A stretch of 64,000 nucleotides of DNA from Microstegium vimineum (lineage: Eukaryota; Streptophyta; Magnoliopsida; Poales; Poaceae): contig CM039121.1 of NCBI GenBank assembly GCA_022036555.1, positions 47,145,847-47,209,846 on the forward strand, given 5' to 3'. Each line of letters opens with the position of its first letter. Position 1 is the stretch's first letter. This document shows positions 11,388-23,399 of the stretch, piece after piece. The notes beneath the pieces were generated by a model. The model searched no databases, was not told the origin of the DNA, and worked only from the letters and a program-made list of their open reading frames with translations. The translations under genes and the position numbers were made by a program.

Positions 11388-11606
11388 CTACCTTCATCCC
11401 AAATTATAAGGCATTCTAAGAATGTTAGAGAATCAAAACATCTAATAATTATAGAGAAAATTATAATAAATAGTCATACTATAAAAATATAATTGATAAA
11501 AAATTTAATGACACTTAGTTTATATTATAAATATTATTATATTATTATATAAGTTTGGTCAAACTTGAGATACTTTAACTCTCCAATATTCTTGGGATAG
11601 TATAAT
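11388..11606. mobile_element. Stowaway-like MITE
   Basis: The left end ctaccttcatcccaaattat and the right end 'attcttgggatagtataata' bound it. The interior 'acacttagtttatattataa' matches the family at 21357 and 40808. It lies just 3' of the receptor-kinase gene. Confidence 0.6.
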
Positions 11607-11691
11607 ACATTAGTATCGCACAAGTGATCCCATCACAACTACTAAGAGCGAATTGCTGCTAGTGTGTTCTTTACGTATGACATGGTAGGCC

Positions 11692-14600
11692 TCACGTCTG
11701 GATACGGAGGCCTATGTGAATGCATCTTCCGACCTCTCCCCTTGGAGCATCACCCATTCTTGGATCCTTCAACTGCTCAGCAGTTCCCTGAGTCCAGTGC
11801 TGTCGAACCTTCATCGAAAGTAAGAAATAACTTGAAGGTTGACAGTGAGAAGAAAATAACCACAAATGTTTATAAATGAAACCTGGCATTTTTCACCATA
11901 TCTAAAAATCTAGAGTGTGCAACCAATTACGCTGAGTCTGCTACCTTACATTTTCTTTTGGTTCTATTGTACTAGTATTGTTGATAGAGACCATTCTTTT
12001 CCTACTGATAATTAGATAGATACCAGCAGGCAGGCGGCTTATATCTTTGCTGGAGACAAGGTAGAGTAACATTTTACTTACAAATGTAGGGAGGTCATCA
12101 GCATCTTCTCTACCAAATGATGTCGCTTTGCAGGCTGTTACAATCTCCAAATCGGACTTTGCCGAGTACAATTTGTGCTGGAACAACTCAGGAGCGCTGT
12201 ATGCACTGAGTATCATATATACCATTCATTAATCAGTAAGCACATACACTGCCAGTGATCGGTTCTGCTCATCACAAGTCACCAGAAACACATATATGGA
12301 ACTAAACAGTGAATATATGCATGTGCAATGGCTGCAAAGATGAACTCACAGTGTTCCCTCGAAGCTCTCCGCCTTCCCTCCAGATTGGCCTTGACCAAGC
12401 AGAGTTGCAAGACCAAAGTCTGAAATTTTGGGGATCAAGTCATCGCTAAGTAGGATATTACTAGGGTCTATATCACGATGAACGATTCTGCAATGCTCAT
12501 GCAGATATATCAATCCTTCACAAATCCCTTGCAAGATGCGAAGACGTGAAGGCCAGTCAGGGACTCTGCAATTTTCATCTTCAGCTGCACACCACAAATT
12601 CAATTCAAGGCCGGTATAGTAAGACGACCATCATATATGCATCTTATAGAAAAGATGATGATTATGTCTGCAAGGAACCACTTATATTACAAGAAAAACA
12701 TACCAAACAGAACTGTGTCAAGGCTACCACCGGGCATATATTCATAGCATATTACGTTGTCCTTATTCCCTATGCAGGATCCCATCATCGTTATGATGTT
12801 CGGATGGTCAAGCCTCGCAAGAATTTTCACCTCATTTTTTAGCTCCTGAACTCCTGCTTCTGTGTTTATTCTTTTGATTGCCAAATCACCAACACTTGGT
12901 AGCGTTCCCTGAGTAATGCCAAGGATGACAATCTTCAAATATATAACAGACCCACAACCAAAACTTAAAAAGCAAAACTAATTAAGTACCTTGTAGATGG
13001 TTTTAGATGGGGAAGAGATGATACTATATCGTTCAGAAAAATTGTTGGTGGCGACTCTAATAGCATCCAGATCTAAACTCAGCTTAAGCTTAGGCCCTGG
13101 TGCATGCTCATGTTATGTTCCAAACAATTCTGATTGAACAAGTTCTATTTTTTCGAATGAAATGATATTTAATCATGATCATACATAAAAAATCGTGAAT
13201 GATAACAGTAACAGTACGTACCGAGTGTTAGTGGCAAATGCTTTTGTTGGCTTCGACGATAATAAAATAATAGCAATGCAGAAATAAGCAGCAATCCTCC
13301 AACAACAGAGACAGAGACAATGATAGCAGTTTGTCTAGCTGTAAAAAGAATAGGGATCCATATTTATAGTATATATAATAAAGTAGTACTAAATAAACTC
13401 TGACATTGGTAGGAATGATCATCGAAACATACCTGTGTGAGACCGATCATCATTATGGGAAATCCGAGTGTACAGATAATTGATCCCTAAAGTAAGCTGA
13501 ACAGTATCGAGCAGATCACCTGACCACATGATACAGTCGCCCTCTCCAGGCAGGGCGTAAGCATAAGCATTGCACGAGCAGCTCCTTAAGCACCGCTCCC
13601 TGCAGTCATCAAAGCTCTGGACTTGAACAAAGGTGGCATTCTGTGTGTCTGGCACCTTGACAAATGAGAACCTGCTAAACCCATTCGCCGACGAGCAAGA
13701 AAATGGCGATGCACTCCTCACACAGCCACCGCCGAAGTTCCTCTGGTTCCAATCCATCAGTGACTTGGGGATGAACTCTGGCAGGCATTGGCAGACAGCG
13801 GTGGAGCAAATGGAGTTGGGACCGCAAAACGCGTAGGAATCACACTGAGACTGAGGATAATGCCAGAAGTCCACCCACTGGTTGCTGGCATTGCTGTACC
13901 AGCGATTGGCGATGCCATCTGGCGTCAGGACAGTGTGCCACTGGATTGATGCGTTCAAAGATGTGAAGGAGTAGTATGCGCTGCCTTCGCGCACAGACAT
14001 ATTGAACATCACATTGATTGTGGAGTTGAGGTATGGCTGGCCGTTGAACCCCTGGCCATTCCATGGACCAGTCCTGTACTTCAAAGCATTGCCCTTGCGC
14101 AAGACCAGTCCAGGCTGTCGGCTCGGATCCAGCCCGATGGAGAAGTCCCCAGAAGACGGGTCCGAGTCGCTCTTCCATGATCTGAGCTGAAAGTTTTTAT
14201 ACTTCAGCATGTCATATCCGATGCTCATACCGGACAACCATGTGTTACCGGGATAATCAAAGCTTTGCCATAGTGGTTGCAGACTGCTTGGAGTACTCCC
14301 AGTCCCAGACATGCTGCTGCTAGTGTTGTTGATGATAAGGTTACCAGAGTCGAGAAGGAAGGCTTGTGGACTGTTGGTGCCGAGGAGTGTGCCAGTTGAC
14401 CATACAGGGACGCTTCCTCTTCTTGTTGCATCCACAAGGTCAAGAGAGCTGTTGCTGAGGGTAAGGTTTACGCTGTTGCCTCCCCTTATTGGGTTGTCAC
14501 GGTTTGCCACCCATACGTATGTTTTAGGCGTCATGTAATTGTACCATATCCCTAGGTATGTGTTGTCCCCAAATGTGAAGAAACCCAACACAAAAATACC

Positions 14601-15679
14601 TTGTGCTGAAACTAGTGTTTGATTAACTTGCAAAGACTGCCCTACAGCCAGCGAGTCATCTGTAACAAGATATATATTTGAAGATGAAAAACTTTTTTTT
14701 TCGATCACGTCTAATAAGCGTGCTTTTCATTAAGCGGAGTATAGTTCAAAGTGCGAAGTACAACAACAACAAAGGAAAAAAGGAATGAGATCGAAGCGTC
14801 AAAAAAAAGAAGAGCTAGGTATATGCATGGGAGATATATGTGGTTCACATGCATATTGTTGGTAGCTACCATTTCTTTCTTTTGCCACCAGTTGCTAGAC
14901 CAATTGGTCAAGCCTCTGGAGGGCGTCTCCGTGACCAGGGTTCAAAGGCCTGAGAGGGCGAATTTCTGATCGGCGGTGTGGAAAAAAAACTCCTTGCTTG
15001 CCCCACGTTAACGTTCCCAAAGCACAGGTTTGTGGCACCGGCCCTCTCATTGGGTTACGAGCCCCTGTGTGCGGGCGGGGTATGGGGATCGGGGGTTTTC
15101 TCGGGCTGAGGTGAGAAGTTATCTACCTTAAGCTACAATAGCTTGGGGGTTGTCTAACCCCCTGCAGCCCGAGTTTTTTTTTCTACTATTTCTTTCTTTC
15201 ATCCAAATTAAGCAGGCAAAGGTTTGTACTACATACTGATTATTGCACGATGGATCACACTCAGACAAATCCAATTAACCTTGGAGCACAAACTGCACTC
15301 ATAGAGGAGTATAACACCTTTAAATTTGGGTCTCTTTTGTTCCAAAAGATGCACAGTATGCAGGAATAGAAAAAAAAGAGTAGGAATGACAAATCCTATA
15401 GGATTTCAAAACAAATTAAAAGAAAATTTAGAAAACAAATTAAAAGAAAATTTAGAAAGTTACCTTTGGAAACATTGCAGAGAAAACATATGAAACAAAA
15501 CAATGAAGTTATGGCTCATGTTTAGCTTCCTCCAAAATTCCGTTAGAATGGCCACCATTTCCACCATGAATTTCAGAGAGAGAGAAAGAGAGAGGTGTAC
15601 TTTGCGCCTGAGCCCGAGGTAGAGAAGCAGCAGCAGCGAGCAGCAGCACCGAAACGAGGAGCACAGCCGCCTTGAGCAT
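11692..15679 (-). CDS. G-type lectin S-receptor-like kinase, kinase part decaying
   Basis: There are eight exons on the minus strand: 15601-15679, 13433-14659, 13222-13338, 12990-13096, 12704-12908, 12350-12584, 12082-12205 and 11692-11808. All have GT-AG borders and consistent phases, giving 736 residues. Exon 1 is a signal peptide (MLKAAVLLVSVLLLAAAASL...). Exon 2 holds the bulb-type mannose-binding lectin domain (GIWYN...VWVANRDNPI), the S-locus glycoprotein domain (WQSFDYPGNTWLSG, RTGPWNG) and a Cys-rich PAN domain. Exon 3 is the membrane span (about 440-461). Exons 4-8 are the kinase. Four defects stand out. The Gly-rich loop reads SIISSPSKTIYKG. The catalytic loop is HRDIDPSN with Asp for the usual Lys. 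About eight residues are missing after AKSD (the usual VYSFG helix). The frame also terminates just before RPTM, whose codons persist in another frame. The LAIK lysine (about 522), DFG and APE remain. It is therefore a pseudokinase or a pseudogene; expression is unknown. Confidence 0.8.
14883..15182 (+). mobile_element. SINE (300 bp) with 17-bp target duplication in receptor-kinase intron 1
   Basis: The element starts gccaccagttgctagaccaa, has a pol III A-box-like 'tggtcaagcctctgg' and B-box-like 'gggttcaaaggcc' spaced as in tRNA-derived SINEs, and ends in a T-run. It is flanked by near-identical direct repeats ctaccatttctttcttt (14866-14882) and ctactatttctttcttt (15183-15199). The polyT end resembles the p-SINE1-type grass SINEs rather than polyA SINEs. 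It lies in the first intron of the leftward receptor kinase, antisense to it. Confidence 0.8.
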
Positions 15680-15699
15680 CGTCCTCGAGCCGTCAACGC

Positions 15700-16510
15700 A
15701 GGCTGGCCTGGAACTGGAATGGAAGCACTGATGAAATGGCAACTCCTGCACTGCAGTCCCCACGCTTTATACGTATATATAGTAGTATGAAAAAAATAGG
15801 AAAAATCATCATAAAGGTCCTTCACCTCGTGTGATGAGTTGTGAAATTTAAATGGAAGCCTCTGTCCTTGCTTTCTTGGAGGTACCTGCCTGGCGTAGAC
15901 TAGGATATTTGTGTAGTCAGAAACAAATATGCTTTGACCATAAATCACTCTTGCAATATACAGTATTGTTATCATCAATTGCTTCCAAATTGGGTGGTCT
16001 GTATTTAAGAGATACGTCAGGTCTGTATATTGAAAAAAAATATCTGCATCATTTCTGAATCAATTGGATGAGTTTTTCACATCCAGTAGCTGCCTTGGAA
16101 TTCAAAAGTGCACCAAGTCAAGTGAAACCAATCAAACAAAGGATTTATAGTCAAGTGAAACCAATCAAACCAAGGATTTGTTTAGATAGAAACTGACGAT
16201 GACCTTGTGACCTATGATGAGTCGTCCTACTATGCGTACCTTTTCTGGCCATATATTGTGTTAACATTATCTTGACCAACCCAAATAAGCAGGTCGTTGA
16301 CGGTGGGAACACACACCGTTATGACAAGGAAAGGTAGAAAACTTACAGTGTCCGATGACTGTTACACATTTCAATTCACACCAAAGAGCTTTCGTTGAAA
16401 ATAATTTCACTGCAAATAAAGATGGTATTAGTATATATATATATACTCCTGCAGCCCAGAGCATGCATCGCTTGATACCAAAACTGAAAGCAAGAATGAC
16501 TGAAAGAATA
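15700..16510. other. 5' flank of receptor-kinase gene and intergenic DNA
   Basis: This covers the promoter side of the leftward receptor kinase. No clear TATA box is assignable; 'ttatacgtatatata' near 15767 is a candidate. A 41-bp direct repeat occurs around 16110-16180 ('gtcaagtgaaaccaatcaaa' twice). No other gene is supported. Confidence 0.4.
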
Positions 16511-16767
16511 GTACTCCCTCCATCCAAAAATTGGAGTCATCTTAGGGTCGTGCGCAGTGACCAAGGTGGGGTGGTCCATGCAGATTATGAAATTAATTCA
16601 TCCAATGAGAGGAGCCGCATGTAGACAATTGAATTAATTGGGCCAGTGAGAGAAGTTGCATGCGCTTGGGACGACGTGAAAACTGTGGTCCTAGCTTTAG
16701 ACGACTCCGATTTTTGGAGATTTTATTTTTGGTAGGATGACTCCGATTTTTGGATGGAGGGAGTAGT
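16511..16767. mobile_element. Stowaway MITE (257 bp)
   Basis: The inverted ends are nearly perfect: gtactccctccatccaaaaa at the left and 'tttttggatggagggagtag' at the right, with the extended complementary 'ttggagtcatctt'/'acgactccgattttt'. TA-type termini fit Tc1/Mariner-derived Stowaway. Confidence 0.85.
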
Positions 16768-17912
16768 TACTATGTTTCGTAACTTGGAATTGGAAGCAGA
16801 GAAGGTAAACAGCAGATTATTTGACCTAGCCTGTGGTCATGGTACACCGTGTACACGGCTTGCTAGTTGAGAAGTCAACACCATATTTACCTGGAACGAT
16901 GGCCGGGAATTTTCTACACAAATGATCATTCAGAAGCATCTAGATTTTTTTTCAAGGCCGTTTGAATTGCGACCCACCTCTACAAATGCTAAGGTAGGCT
17001 GTAGTTGTGGATCATCCCTGGAAATCCATTTATTTTCAGGGATGGCTGCATAAGAGGACCCGCCCTGGAAACACTATTTTCTCCTATGGTAGGGGGTGTT
17101 TGGTTGCTAGGAACTAAAATTTAGTCTCTATCATATCAAATATTTGGACACTTATTTAGAATACTAAATATAAACTATTTATAAAATTAATTGTACAAAT
17201 TGGGACAAATTTGCGAGAAGAATCTATTATGTCTAATTAGTCGAATCAAAGATTCCAAAGTAGAAGTAGGTATTCTGAAGATTCTGAAGAATGCCTTTCT
17301 TTTGTTTTTTGTTAGTAGTCAGTAGTCACTGCAGAAAAATTTAGCTTGACTGCTTGAGTCATTAAGGTTAGACAAAGAGACAAAAAGATTTCAAAGATCC
17401 CAAAGTAGAAAAGCAAGGCAGTGTTCTGACGCTAAATACAAGGAAATAGTTTACAGCAACCAAAAGGTACAGTAATCCAGCTTTTGCATCAGATCTCTAC
17501 TGATATACCTACCTACAATGCAATATACTAAATTACTAGATTACGGGACTGGGTAGCATAATCTTGGCCAACTCCCTCAAATGAAGATGTTTCAGATGGT
17601 AATGCAGCCGAGGACAGCGGTCCTGTCGTCGTCGCCGTCGTCGGGGCTGGCGCCCTTGGGGAACGGTGACGACGAGCTCGCCCTCGGCGTAGGTGGCAGT
17701 GGCCATGGCGTGGCGCGCGCAGGGCACGCAAGGCGGGAGCGCCAGCGGGTGAGCTCGAAGGCGGCAGCCCCGTCCTTGTCGCTGACTCGCTGTGGGCGCC
17801 GCCGGAGGAGAGGTCCCGCGGCGCTGCACATCCGCTGAGAAAGCTGTCGGCCGGTCCCCAACCTCAATGCGGGGTACAAGGGTCATTTTTACAAAAATCT
17901 GACATCTGCGTG
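16768..17912. other. intergenic; single MITE end and a GC-rich island
   Basis: Near 17093-17240 one end of a 'gggggtgtttggttgctagg' MITE is present without its partner. The region 17530-17880 is a GC-rich island, open on the minus strand in several frames (up to 116 codons, Ala/Arg/Pro-rich), with no domain or splice structure. I regard it as a possible retrocopy or promoter fragment, not a supported gene. Confidence 0.35.
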
Positions 17913-17927
17913 AACGGATATGAGGTC

Positions 17928-18694
17928 TTTTTTTTATAAAGTATACATGTATTAATTAATAGAAAAATATGTCCAAATACGAGTACACTGAAAAAGATAC
18001 GTAGGACAACTGTCCAACCTATATTCTACGAGAAAGTAAACCGGCTGCATTCGCTGTCGGCGAAGACCGCTGACACCAGCCGACGCCGCCAAGCCTGAAT
18101 CACCAGAAGCCGAGGAAACCACCGACGTTGAGGTGGACTACAGCAAACGCTCGATCTCGCGGAAGTGAAGAAGTCTTTGAGCGCCCATCCGTCAGGATCA
18201 CAATCCAGATTGAAACAACGAGAGTGGTGCTGACGATGACATCCGTCGTCGCGGTGAAGCCAAGCTCGCTCAATCCCGATCCGTGCCGCCGGTAGATCGC
18301 GTTCGATCCACCGCACTTCATCTTGCCACCATGCCCTCAGCCGCCACCGTATCCTTGACCTTAGACGCGGCACGAGCACCGCCGCTCCCCGTGACGACGA
18401 AACAGCCGCCGCCGCAGACTCCTACACCACCTCACAGGCCTCTCATCGTCACCGGAGTAGACGACGAGGAGGTGGACGAATACCGGGAGGACTTTATTTC
18501 ACCATGGCAGTGCCACCACCTGCACCAAGCTCGTGTCGCCGGAAAACCTAATCCGAAAAGCTTGATCCACTGAAGAAACTTATTAAAAACAATGGATCTC
18601 CACTCCCTTCAGCCTCCGGCGAGATACCGAAGGGGAAGGGAGGGGGACCAGCGACGACGGCGGAGGGGTGCGGGCGGCGGCTGAGGAACATGAT
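17928..18694 (-). mobile_element. non-LTR retroposon (767 bp) with target-site duplications
   Basis: Read on the minus strand the element starts with GC-rich sequence at 18694, ends in an A-run (T-run 17928-17935 on the plus strand) and is flanked by 15-bp direct repeats: aacggatatgaggtc (17913-17927) and aacagatatgaggtc (18695-18709). This is a signature of target-primed reverse transcription. No reverse transcriptase is encoded; frames inside (up to 117 codons, minus strand) are Arg/Pro-rich without motifs. It is probably a non-autonomous LINE-derived element or an internally deleted LINE. A processed transcript of an unrecognised gene is the alternative. Confidence 0.7.
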
Positions 18695-18709
18695 AACAGA
18701 TATGAGGTC

Positions 18710-19439
18710 TACAAAGGAGTAAACATGATCCACCAACGGTATTTCCTATGTGAGGACAGTATTTTGCAAAAGTAGTCGGGCTGGAATATAAATACAAATA
18801 CACTACGAGTGATTGGATTCAATATATATACAAGTCTTATTTCAACATCTTAAATACAGAATAATTATACTACAAAGCTATTATATTAAAAAAATTCAAT
18901 ACATACTAACGCAACACATATTTATATATATAATAAGTGGACTCGAACAGTCGTTGCATCAACAATTTGACTAGGCCAGAAATAGTTGGCATTGATATTC
19001 TAAATAAAGTGGTCTGGGTCAAGTGGAACAAACAACGGACTTGTTTTGAAAGAAAACGGCGAGAAAAATGACGGGTTACCAAATTATTTGCACCGCACTT
19101 GTTTCGTACTTTCGTTGCACAGACAAAAGTCCGCACTTGAGATGTGACGCAATTACGCGAAGCAGAAAATTCTTTGCACGTATGGCCGCCAATAGCCAAA
19201 TCCTTGGTTTGACTCCTCTGAAGCAGATTTAGTTTCTTTTATTAAAATGTAATGTCCTGAGGCAGATCATATTTCTGGTTGGTTGAGTTTTTTTTCTTTA
19301 TATTATATGTGCATGCCAATAATGCTAAACAAGAAATATTTTGTTCCAAAATAATTTGGTTATTCTATATGGAAGTTACCAAGTAAATAAGATGAATTAT
19401 TATATTCAGGAAAACAATGAATTAGGCCTGCCTTACAGC
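18710..19439. other. intergenic, no gene supported
   Basis: AT-rich sequence. The minus frame 18906-19199 has no motif. No terminal repeats could be paired. Confidence 0.4.
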
Positions 19440-19703
19440 TACTCCCTCCGTCCAAAAAAGGAGGACGTTATGGGATGCGTGTCAGTCAAACTTTCTTAAC
19501 TTTGACTAAGTTTGTAAAAAATATGTGTAATATCTATATCTCTAAATAAATTTGTTAAAAAACTAGACTTAAAAATCTTTTCGATGATACTAATTACTTA
19601 ACATAATTATTTATATATTTTAATACATAATTACCAATATTTTGAAAACATTGACTTCTCGGAAAACGAGAATAACATCTATTTAGGGACGGAATGAGTA
19701 GAT
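19440..19703. mobile_element. Stowaway-like MITE (second subfamily)
   Basis: The left end ctactccctccgtccaaaaa and the right end 'atttagggacggaatgagta' bound it. The interior 'gggatgcgtg' and 'tctctaaataaatttgtt' is shared with the copies at 8690 and 59519. Confidence 0.75.
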
Positions 19704-21018
19704 TGGTAAGGCTCTGGCTTTGACTTCTCTCGTGAATCATCTTCTATGGTGGAGCTAAAGTGGTTTTTAAAAACGTTTGACAAAAACAACTTTAATGGCA
19801 ATTTTGCTAAAATCTATGTCAATTTTGTGGAAAGAAGTCATGCTTTTCGGGTTCATTAGTTCCTTAAGCTTCTTTCCATGAGCCATTTCAACACCCACCA
19901 TTTGCCACAACTTTGTGGCAGGAGTCGCTTAGATGCCAAAATGTGGATCTCTAAGTTATTTTGGATCTACTCAAGTTGAAATAGGAAATATCACAACACT
20001 AGATGGCTAAGAGGCTACCATGTTGCAAAGGACGTGGCAGACAACGTGGCAAATGGTGTGGCAAAATATTAATGATGAATTTAATACTCATAATTAATCT
20101 ATTATAAGGACCATGTATCAAGCTAAGCCCATACACTCTGAAGCTCATTTCCAAGAAATGTGGGCTAGGCCCATACACACCCACAACAAAATCCACACTT
20201 TACATACAAATCAATACTAGGCCAAATCCCATTTTGATTAAAAGTGATAGCCCATTTGTTAGCTCGAACGGATGTAACTTATTAGAGAGCTCAGTCATTA
20301 GTGTAAATTTGCATTCACCAAGCTTCGACCTTTTATATTGTTTCAACTACCTAGATAACAAACAGTGTAAGGAAGAATGTAATATGGCCTCTAATATTCT
20401 TTCAACTACACTATCTTCCCAAATTAAAGGCCGTTTTGGCTTTTCTAAGTGCATAGCTTTTGCTATGTACTAAACATACAAAACGTCTAGATATATAATA
20501 AGAGTTATTATCTATCTAAGAATGCTAGAAGTGACAAAATGGTATATAAATTAGAATGGAGAAAGTAGGTAAATAACATAGAATGTCAGGAAGAACATTC
20601 CAAGTAGTACCATGAAGAATATTCCAAGTGGTACCTAGCTGCTTCAAATAGGGTTTAGTAAAAGGTATGATCCAAGGTTAATTTGGTAATATTTATTTGA
20701 CGTCACAATTGTTAGTAACTTTTATTTAACGTAAACGAGAATTATATTTATTTGGGCTAAGGGGCAGACGACGGAAAGAAAATAGACAAAATGTCAACAC
20801 CAATGGCCAGGAGATTAAATAGACTTTTTGAGGGCACTTAGGGTCATTGTACCTACTGTGGAGGGTGATTCTTTTAGAGACTAGTCCTACAGGAGTGGAT
20901 TGTACTTTTTGTACAAGAGTGGATAGTGCTTTTGTAGCATGTTTCGCAATTTGGGTGTGCCGTGCACTCGTGCAACCACTCATTTATTGTCAGTCCCGAC
21001 AAAAAAGTAACCTGCACT
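19704..21018. other. intergenic, no gene supported
   Basis: Only short frames (up to 85 codons, minus 20726-20983) without domains. The phrase 'agaacattccaagtagtacc' is repeated as 'agaatattccaagtggtacc' around 20590-20640. No termini of known elements were found. Confidence 0.35.
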
Positions 21019-21302
21019 AGGTCACCTGTTTGGTACAGAAGCGGTTGTGAACCGTTATTTTGTCGAACATCTCTTTTAAAAATAACTTCACCTACAAAGC
21101 TGTTTTTCTCCCTATCTTACAAAGATATGTAGTTTATCACAGCTCTCTCTCCCCTTTCTCTCTTATATACATGTATAAAGTTATTGGTGAAGCTGTTTTG
21201 TCAAACATTTTTTCTAAAATAACTCAGCTTCACCTAGAGAGTTGTTCATGAAACTATTTTCAGCTTCACTAATGAAGCAGAGCTGTACCAAACAGACCAA
21301 GT
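21019..21302. mobile_element. MITE with 'gtttggtacag' inverted ends
   Basis: The left 'cacctgtttggtacagaagc' and right 'agagctgtaccaaacagacc' are inverted repeats. The interior 'agctgtttt...caaaca' phrases and 'ttatcacagctctctctc' are shared, in reverse complement, with the element at 42053, so both belong to one family. Confidence 0.7.
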
Positions 21303-21356
21303 AGTCTCTAATTTTGCAACATGTTAGCATATGCGCCTCGATTTTGGGACTTTTGA

Positions 21357-21622
21357 TACTCCCTCCATCCCAAATTGTAAATCATTCCAAGAATCTTGGA
21401 GAGTCAAAGCATCTCAAGTTTGACCAAGAATTATAGACAAAACTATAAAGATTTATAACATCAAATAAGTATACTATGAAAATATAATTGATAACGAATC
21501 TAATGATACTTATTTGACATCATAAATATTATTATATTGTTATATAAGTTTGGTCAAACTTGAGAAACTTTAACTCTCCAAAATTCTTAAAATGACTTAC
21601 AATTTGAGATGGATGAAGTAGT
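21357..21622. mobile_element. Stowaway-like MITE
   Basis: The left end actccctccatcccaaattg and the right end 'acaatttgagatggatgaag' are inverted. It is the same family as 8008 and 40808 ('gatacttatttgacatcata'). Confidence 0.8.
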
Positions 21623-22086
21623 AAATAAGGACTAAAACTCTAGATGGACTTTAATCCTACATTTTTTTTTTCTGTTTGTATGTTTGGTGAACCTTACATT
21701 AAAAGAAAATAGTGTGACATATTCCAGATGTGTCCCTCGTCGATCCTTACAAGTTACAAGTCATCGTCATATCGCTCTTCGTGCTAGCAACGAAAGCTCA
21801 CCGCTGGTGGAAGCACCACCTGAGGATACTGACAACCCCAACGAGAGGCAACATGAGTGGTGAGCCACCAGTGGCCAACAAAACTGGCCGGGTGCGCCGC
21901 TACTTTTTTTTTCTAACAAAGGCCGTTTATCTTGCTCTAGCTATTAAAAAGAAGAAGAAGACTTTTGCTACGGTACGGTCACTCGTATAAAAGGTAATAG
22001 TATTTATTGAATTTTTATTTTACTCCGGAATGAATGCTGGACGGTTGCCGCCGTCGGCGAAGGAGCAGCCTTTCAACGACGTTAGC

Positions 22087-22662
22087 GGGGCAGTTCGTGG
22101 CGGCGGAGCCTCCCTCGGGCTGCGTCGTCCAGGCGGCAGCGCGTACGGAGCGTCGAGTGGCGGCGTCAAGGCGACGTACGACGCATCCAACAGCGCGTGC
22201 GTCCGGCGGCGGAGCCTCCGGATGGCTGTGGCGGCGTCGCCGTGGTCCGGCGGTGCCGAGCGGGGCAGTTCGTGGCGGCGGAGCCTCCCTCGGGCTGCGT
22301 CTTCCAGGCGGCAGCGCGTACGGAACGTCGAGTGGCGGCGTCAAGGCGACGTACGACGCGTCCCGCAGCGGGGGCGTCCGGCGGCGGAGCCTCCGGATGG
22401 CTGCGGCGGCGTCGTCGTGGTCCGGCGGTGCCGAGCGGGGCAGTTCGTGGCGGCGGAGCCTCCCTTGGGCTGCGTCATCCAGGCGGTAGCGCGCACGGAG
22501 CGTCGAGTGGCAGCGTCAAGGCGACGTACGACGCGTCCCGCAGCGGGGGCATCCGGCGGCGGCGGCGGCGCCGTGGTCCGACGGTGCCGAGCGGGACAGT
22601 TCGTGGCGGTTCGGGCTGCGTCGTCCAGGCGGCAGCGCGTACGGAGCGTCGAGTGGCATGGT
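22087..22662. repeat. GC-rich 175-bp minisatellite, about 3.3 copies
   Basis: Units start with ggggcagttcgtggcggcgg at 22087, 22262 and 22437 (spacing 175 bp). A fourth start at about 22593 (cgggacagttcgtggcgg) follows a unit shortened to about 156 bp. Because 175 leaves remainder 1 when divided by 3, each unit shifts the reading frame, so long frames (up to 232 codons) appear in all three plus frames and one minus frame. These Arg/Gly/Ser/Ala-rich frames are by-products of the repeat and high GC content, not evidence of proteins. Confidence 0.9.
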
Positions 22663-23399
22663 GTTTTTGGCTTTTTATTTATTAATTTATTTAGTAAATT
22701 ATTAAGTTTAAAAAAATCAACGGTTTAGATTTGATTTAAGATATTACCTGCAGGTAACCGGTCTGAGCATTGGACAAAGTTTGAGTTTGCCGAGTGACTA
22801 GCTTACAAGAGTTTCATGACAGGTGCAAAAGGCACTCCACCCTCTCAAAAAAAAAAACGCAAAAAGGACCCAAAGGCCAAAGACACGGAAAATATACATG
22901 AAAAATGAAGTACAGAGACATTTCACCAAACTACAATAGCCCATCCAGCTTCACGGTTGATTAGAAAGCTAGGCGAAAATCCAATGGAAAGGTTGTCATA
23001 TGTTATTACACTTGCAACATATATATTTGTCGCCTAGCTTTTTTCTTTTCTTTTTCTTGAGAAAGAGATGCTCACTCAACACCTCGGACTTGAGCGTCTC
23101 ATACCACCTACAGTGAGGACATGTTTGCTTTACTACTAGGCGGCAGAGTTATCTGGCACTAGAAACGCTCTTAGGCAGATTCTTCATTCATGGGGCCATG
23201 ATTCTTGCCTAGTGGGTGCTCTGCCTACGAGGACATGAAGCAAACAGTCCCCAAGTGAGGGAACTAGGCGAAATTCGTCGAGAACAGCTCCACGTGAAGG
23301 CATTGTAAGGACATGTGCTCACAAGCCCACTCGTCGTCAACCCATTCAATGCAATACTAAATACTATGAATCTTGCCCTTGTCTTCTCCCCATCTCTAA
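22663..23399. other. intergenic, no gene supported
   Basis: There is an AT-rich segment right after the minisatellite, then sequence containing scattered 'aggcg'/'cgcctag' phrases (22970, 23030, 23135, 23260), possibly the worn ends of a small DNA element. No frame has a domain. Confidence 0.35.

Noticed and set aside
17536..17886. 116-codon minus-strand gene
   Set aside because: GC-rich region open in several frames, with no start context, domain or splice structure; left as a GC island.
22030..22728. 232-codon plus-strand frame and overlapping frames as a protein gene
   Set aside because: They arise from a stop-free 175-bp repeat read in successive frames; composition is Arg/Gly/Ser/Ala without any domain.
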